From: Lucifuga dentata
Lineage: Eukaryota > Chordata > Actinopteri > Ophidiiformes > Bythitidae
Reading direction: 5' to 3'
DNA: 64,000 bases
Assembly (NCBI GenBank): GCA_014773175.1
Contig: VXCM01000802.1
Span: 121,989-185,988 of the forward strand
The translations under genes and the position numbers were made by a program. Position 1 is the stretch's first letter; each line of letters opens with the position of its first letter. This document shows, piece after piece, positions 61,251 to 64,000 of this stretch. The notes beneath the pieces were generated by a model. It was not told the origin of the DNA, did not search any database, and saw only the letters and a list, made by a program, of their open reading frames with translations.

Positions 61251-61312
<62 letters not shown>
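61251..61312. repeat. (TG)n microsatellite
   Basis: About 30 TG units, nearly uninterrupted. Confidence 0.95.
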
Positions 61313-62221
61313 TGTCATCAAGTGTTGAGAAAAACAAATGAAAGAGACAAATATTCAATCAACAGAATTCTAAGAATTAACAGCTCAGATGTAGAAAATG
61401 CTTTCTTGGAAATGCTGGAAAGTCTCCTCGTGTCATGAGAAACTTAATTAACAGATGCAGCAATATTAAATTCTTACTGAGGTGCATAATAAGAACAAAG
61501 TAACTTTGTTTGAAATTTGATTAGAATATAAAGTTGATTATAGCTGTGAGCAGTAATACGTTGAGAGGCTTCCAGTCTAACAATTTGGGATGAAAAGGTG
61601 ATTTAAAGTTTCAGCCGAAGTCATTGTTACAGAGTTAATTCTAATAGAATAAAACTTTTCCGTGTCTAAAGGGGGAATACAGCAGTTTTGGCTGTATTAT
61701 ATAAATATTGGCAAGAAATGTGATTCTCATCAGTTAGAACTGGATGATTTTTGTCAAAACTTCAAAGTTTAGATATTTGCTTTAGTGCCACTGTCAGTTT
61801 GCGTAAACTGACCAGGCCACAAAATATAAACGCTAAAATATCTTCAGCAAATGGCCGACATACATCATTCCAAATATTTTAACTGTTAACGCCAAATTTG
61901 AACAAGTCAAGCCAATTTAAATACTATTTACAATTAGAATGCCATTCTCTTGTTTAATGTTTATCCATCCTCTTAATTTGACATTAATTAGCTAAGCATG
62001 TGGCAGCAGCTAATTTGTTACATTTGGACCGTGGACACAAGTTGAGAGTAGAGAATCACAAACACATGAGAAGAGATAATAGATATGGTATTGCATTTAA
62101 CAAACATCAGAAAATGGAGAATGAACAGGTTCATGACAATCATTCTCATGACTAGAGGTGTTTTTTAATAAATAAATAAATAAATGAAAACGCTGAGAAC
62201 TTTTAACTTCACACAGTGTTC

Positions 62222-62575
62222 AATTTCCATCCATCCATCCATTTCCTAAACCCGTTTGTCCTGTTGAGGGTCACAGGGGGCTGGAGCCTATCCCAGCGGT
62301 CATAGGGCAAGAGGCGGGGTACACCCTGGACAGATTGCCAGTCTATCGCAGGGCTGACACAGACAAACACATTCACACCTACAGGCAATTTAGAGTTCCC
62401 AATTCACCTGACATGCATGTCTTTGGAGGTGGGAGGAAGCCGGAGCACCTGGAGGAAACCCACGCGGACACAGGGAGAACATGCAAACTCCACACAGAAA
62501 GGCCCTGCCCCAGCTGGGAATCGAACCCAGAACCTTCTTGCTGTGAGGCAACAGCGCTAACCACTGCGCAATTTG
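62222..62575 (-). mobile_element. tRNA-derived SINE-like retroposon, good copy
   Basis: Read on the minus strand the head is TGGTTAGCGCTGTTGCCTCA followed by GGGTTCGATTCCCAGCTGGG, closely resembling a tRNA A-box and B-box. The body contains GCATGTTCTCCCTGTGTCCG and TGGCAATCTGTCCAGGGTGT. It ends in a (GGAT)n tract (CCATCCATCCATCC on the plus strand). This is one of the commonest dispersed repeats in spiny-rayed fish. Confidence 0.82.
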
Positions 62576-62967
62576 TTAACCAGAATTAAAAGGAACAGAT
62601 TTCTGTCTTTTTTGTTTGATTTTTGTCTGATATTTGTTAGGGCTCTACTCTGAAACATTTGCAATGATTTGAGTCACTTCTCCTCTCCCTTGCTGTAGCA
62701 CTGCTGTGCACACTGAGTGAAACAGGAAGTTTTACTTTCTCTCTATTTCACAGATGTCAGCCAAACGCTGACTCACTAGCCTCGTACTTGCTGGGTTCTA
62801 ACAATAGTAGGGGTGTAGGCAGGTACATTCAAACATGTTACATGTTATGTCAAAAAGCTGCAAAAGTAAAGAACCAATCAGATTCAAAGCTCTCGGAGCA
62901 GTTCAGGACCCATGCATTTCTATAGGTGTCAGCATCCAGTTTTGACACTTTGATGACATTCAACAGA

Positions 62968-62989
62968 AAGAGAGAGAGAGAGAGAGAGC
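62968..62989. repeat. (GA)n microsatellite
   Basis: About eleven GA units. Confidence 0.88.
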
Positions 62990-63839
62990 AAAATGTATTT
63001 TTATCCAGATGTTACTGGATCTCACAAGGATAAATTAATGTGTACAAAGACTTTATGCTCATATCTGGTATAGCAAACCCATGCAGCTTGTTATTTTTAA
63101 TCAGCCCCTCTTTCTAACTCCATTATTGACGTCTTTACTGACTCCACTAATGTGCGTCAAATGTGGGAACCAACAATATTGCCCCTCCAGTATTGTTTAA
63201 CATTTACTGCGGTCAAACTGGAGGCGCTAATCTTTGTCCAGCACGTTTGCTCTTTAAGATTCATTTTACAGTACAGTGACAGAATACACTGCAGGTGACA
63301 TTCAGACATGTAACTGTTTCATTACAATTTATTAACTATGCCTCAGCTGTTTAAAATAAAATTGCAAAATGATGATTATAGCTATACATCTTATAAAATA
63401 TATGGTATTTACCTACGTAGTGAGCATGGGTGTTATTTCACCGAGCTGTTTTGGAACGCATGCAGTAAAATTCCATCAATCTAACATTTAGATGCAGTTT
63501 AATAAAGCTCTGGCACAATGCGCAGAGCTTTGGGATCACATTCACATGTCTGTCAAAATGTATTAGCACTTTATAGGATCAGAATCTGCATCCTGGTCCA
63601 CATGTCAATGAGATTCCACTGCTGTGTGTTTGATGTCACTTTGGAGGAAACACATGCATAGTACATGAGCAATGACAGTGAACTGAGCCCCAGAATAAAT
63701 TTAAATTTGCACACTGTCTGACATGCAGCAGTTGCATCGGATGCATGACCTGTGCCGTGTATCACGTCTCATCTTGACCACCTCCGAATACAAACTAAGA
63801 GGAGCAGAGGGCACACGTCTTCAGAGGAATGGTACCAAG

Positions 63840-64000
63840 ATGGCGGCGCGCAGGTTCGCAGCGGCTCTAGGCTTTACCCTTTTGGGCATTTTTGTATGTT
63901 TTTCGTATGTCCTGTGCACACATACTTCACATAGTCTTACACATCGGTGTTACAGTCGACAAGACCTGCTGGACATTGGTTTTCAACTCAGTTTACCGGT
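63840..64000 (+). CDS. 5' end of a fish LINE ORF, running off the window
   Basis: An ATG in the context CCAAGATGGCGGCG opens a plus-strand frame with no stop to the window end (53 codons). It starts MAARRFAAALGFTLLGIFVC and later reads CYSRQDLLDIGFQLSLP. A YSRQ/YTRQ-(E/D)LLDIG motif near the start of the ORF, just before the endonuclease domain, is characteristic of fish LINE proteins. The GATGGCGGCG start resembles LINE 5' ends. The element probably begins around 63800 (GGAGCAGAGGGCACACGTCT). The rest, including endonuclease and reverse transcriptase, lies outside the window. Whether the copy is intact cannot be judged. Confidence 0.65.
   Translation, partial: MAARRFAAALGFTLLGIFVCFSYVLCTHTSHSLTHRCYSRQDLLDIGFQLSLP

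Larger units (their letters stand above)
38298..64000 (-). other. luzp2: Presumed luzp2 first intron or upstream region
   Basis: Above exon A the signal-peptide exon of luzp2 is expected on the minus strand. I found no minus-strand ATG followed by a hydrophobic leader and a donor in the required phase, so the 25.7 kb here is either all intron or includes the 5' flank. Recognised contents are listed separately. Stretches such as 44500-46700, 51400-52000 and 60700-62200 show only AT-rich DNA with no supportable gene. Confidence 0.5.

Noticed and set aside
62480..62572. A minus-strand tRNA gene
   Set aside because: The box-like words are part of a common fish retroposon, not a complete tRNA.

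Overview
This is vertebrate, almost certainly teleost fish, nuclear DNA. It is AT-rich and gene-poor. It is full of microsatellites, non-autonomous DNA transposons (MITEs), decayed Tc1-type transposases, tRNA-derived SINE copies and fish-type LINE pieces. There are no operons, phage genes or CRISPR arrays. Nearly all open reading frames of 60-140 codons here are chance frames or lie inside repeats.

The one gene recognised with confidence is on the minus strand. Four short exons (38180-38297, 34117-34187, 29349-29430, 21968-22030) have canonical splice sites and compatible phases. Joined, they give a continuous glutamate/lysine-rich coiled coil that aligns, without gaps, to roughly residues 21-132 of vertebrate LUZP2 (leucine zipper protein 2) as I remember it. 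The signal-peptide exon (expected above 38.3 kb on the minus strand) and the 3' exons (expected below 21.97 kb) were not found. The window is therefore mostly luzp2 introns: more than 21.9 kb after exon D, then 7.3, 4.7 and 4.0 kb, then more than 25 kb upstream of exon A.

Layout by region. 1-22 kb: intron with family A and family B MITEs, two Tc1 relics (about 5.2-5.8 and 21.1-21.5 kb), a LINE ORF2 relic (8.26-8.67 kb), a tRNA-derived SINE (10.0-10.3 kb) and a possible unrelated minus-strand start exon (16.98-17.04 kb). 22-38 kb: the luzp2 exons among family A copies, a large hairpin (28.62-28.82 kb) and a MITE ending about 40 bp from an exon. 38-54 kb: SINE relics, a 118-bp tandem duplication, nested MITEs with a perfect 44-bp palindrome (43.5-44.0 kb), a 21-bp minisatellite (47.95-48.12 kb) and large microsatellites. 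54-56 kb: a PIF/Harbinger-like element with a TTA target duplication nested inside a family B MITE. 56-64 kb: an unrecognised coding-looking frame (56.8-57.1 kb), an unexplained GC-rich block with promoter-like and polyA-like signals (59.5-60.5 kb), another SINE (62.2-62.6 kb), and the 5' end of a LINE whose ORF runs off the window (63.84 kb onward).

The most systematic observation concerns the assembly. There are 19 isolated single N bases. Five are flanked on both sides by the same exact 63-67 bp sequence, and most others sit inside homopolymers or simple repeats. These look like contig joins whose overlap was not collapsed. I found no convincing new biological system. The best biological leads are the TTAA-flanked family A (nine copies plus fragments), its extended variants, the nested Harbinger-like element, and the unexplained block at 59.5-60.5 kb.
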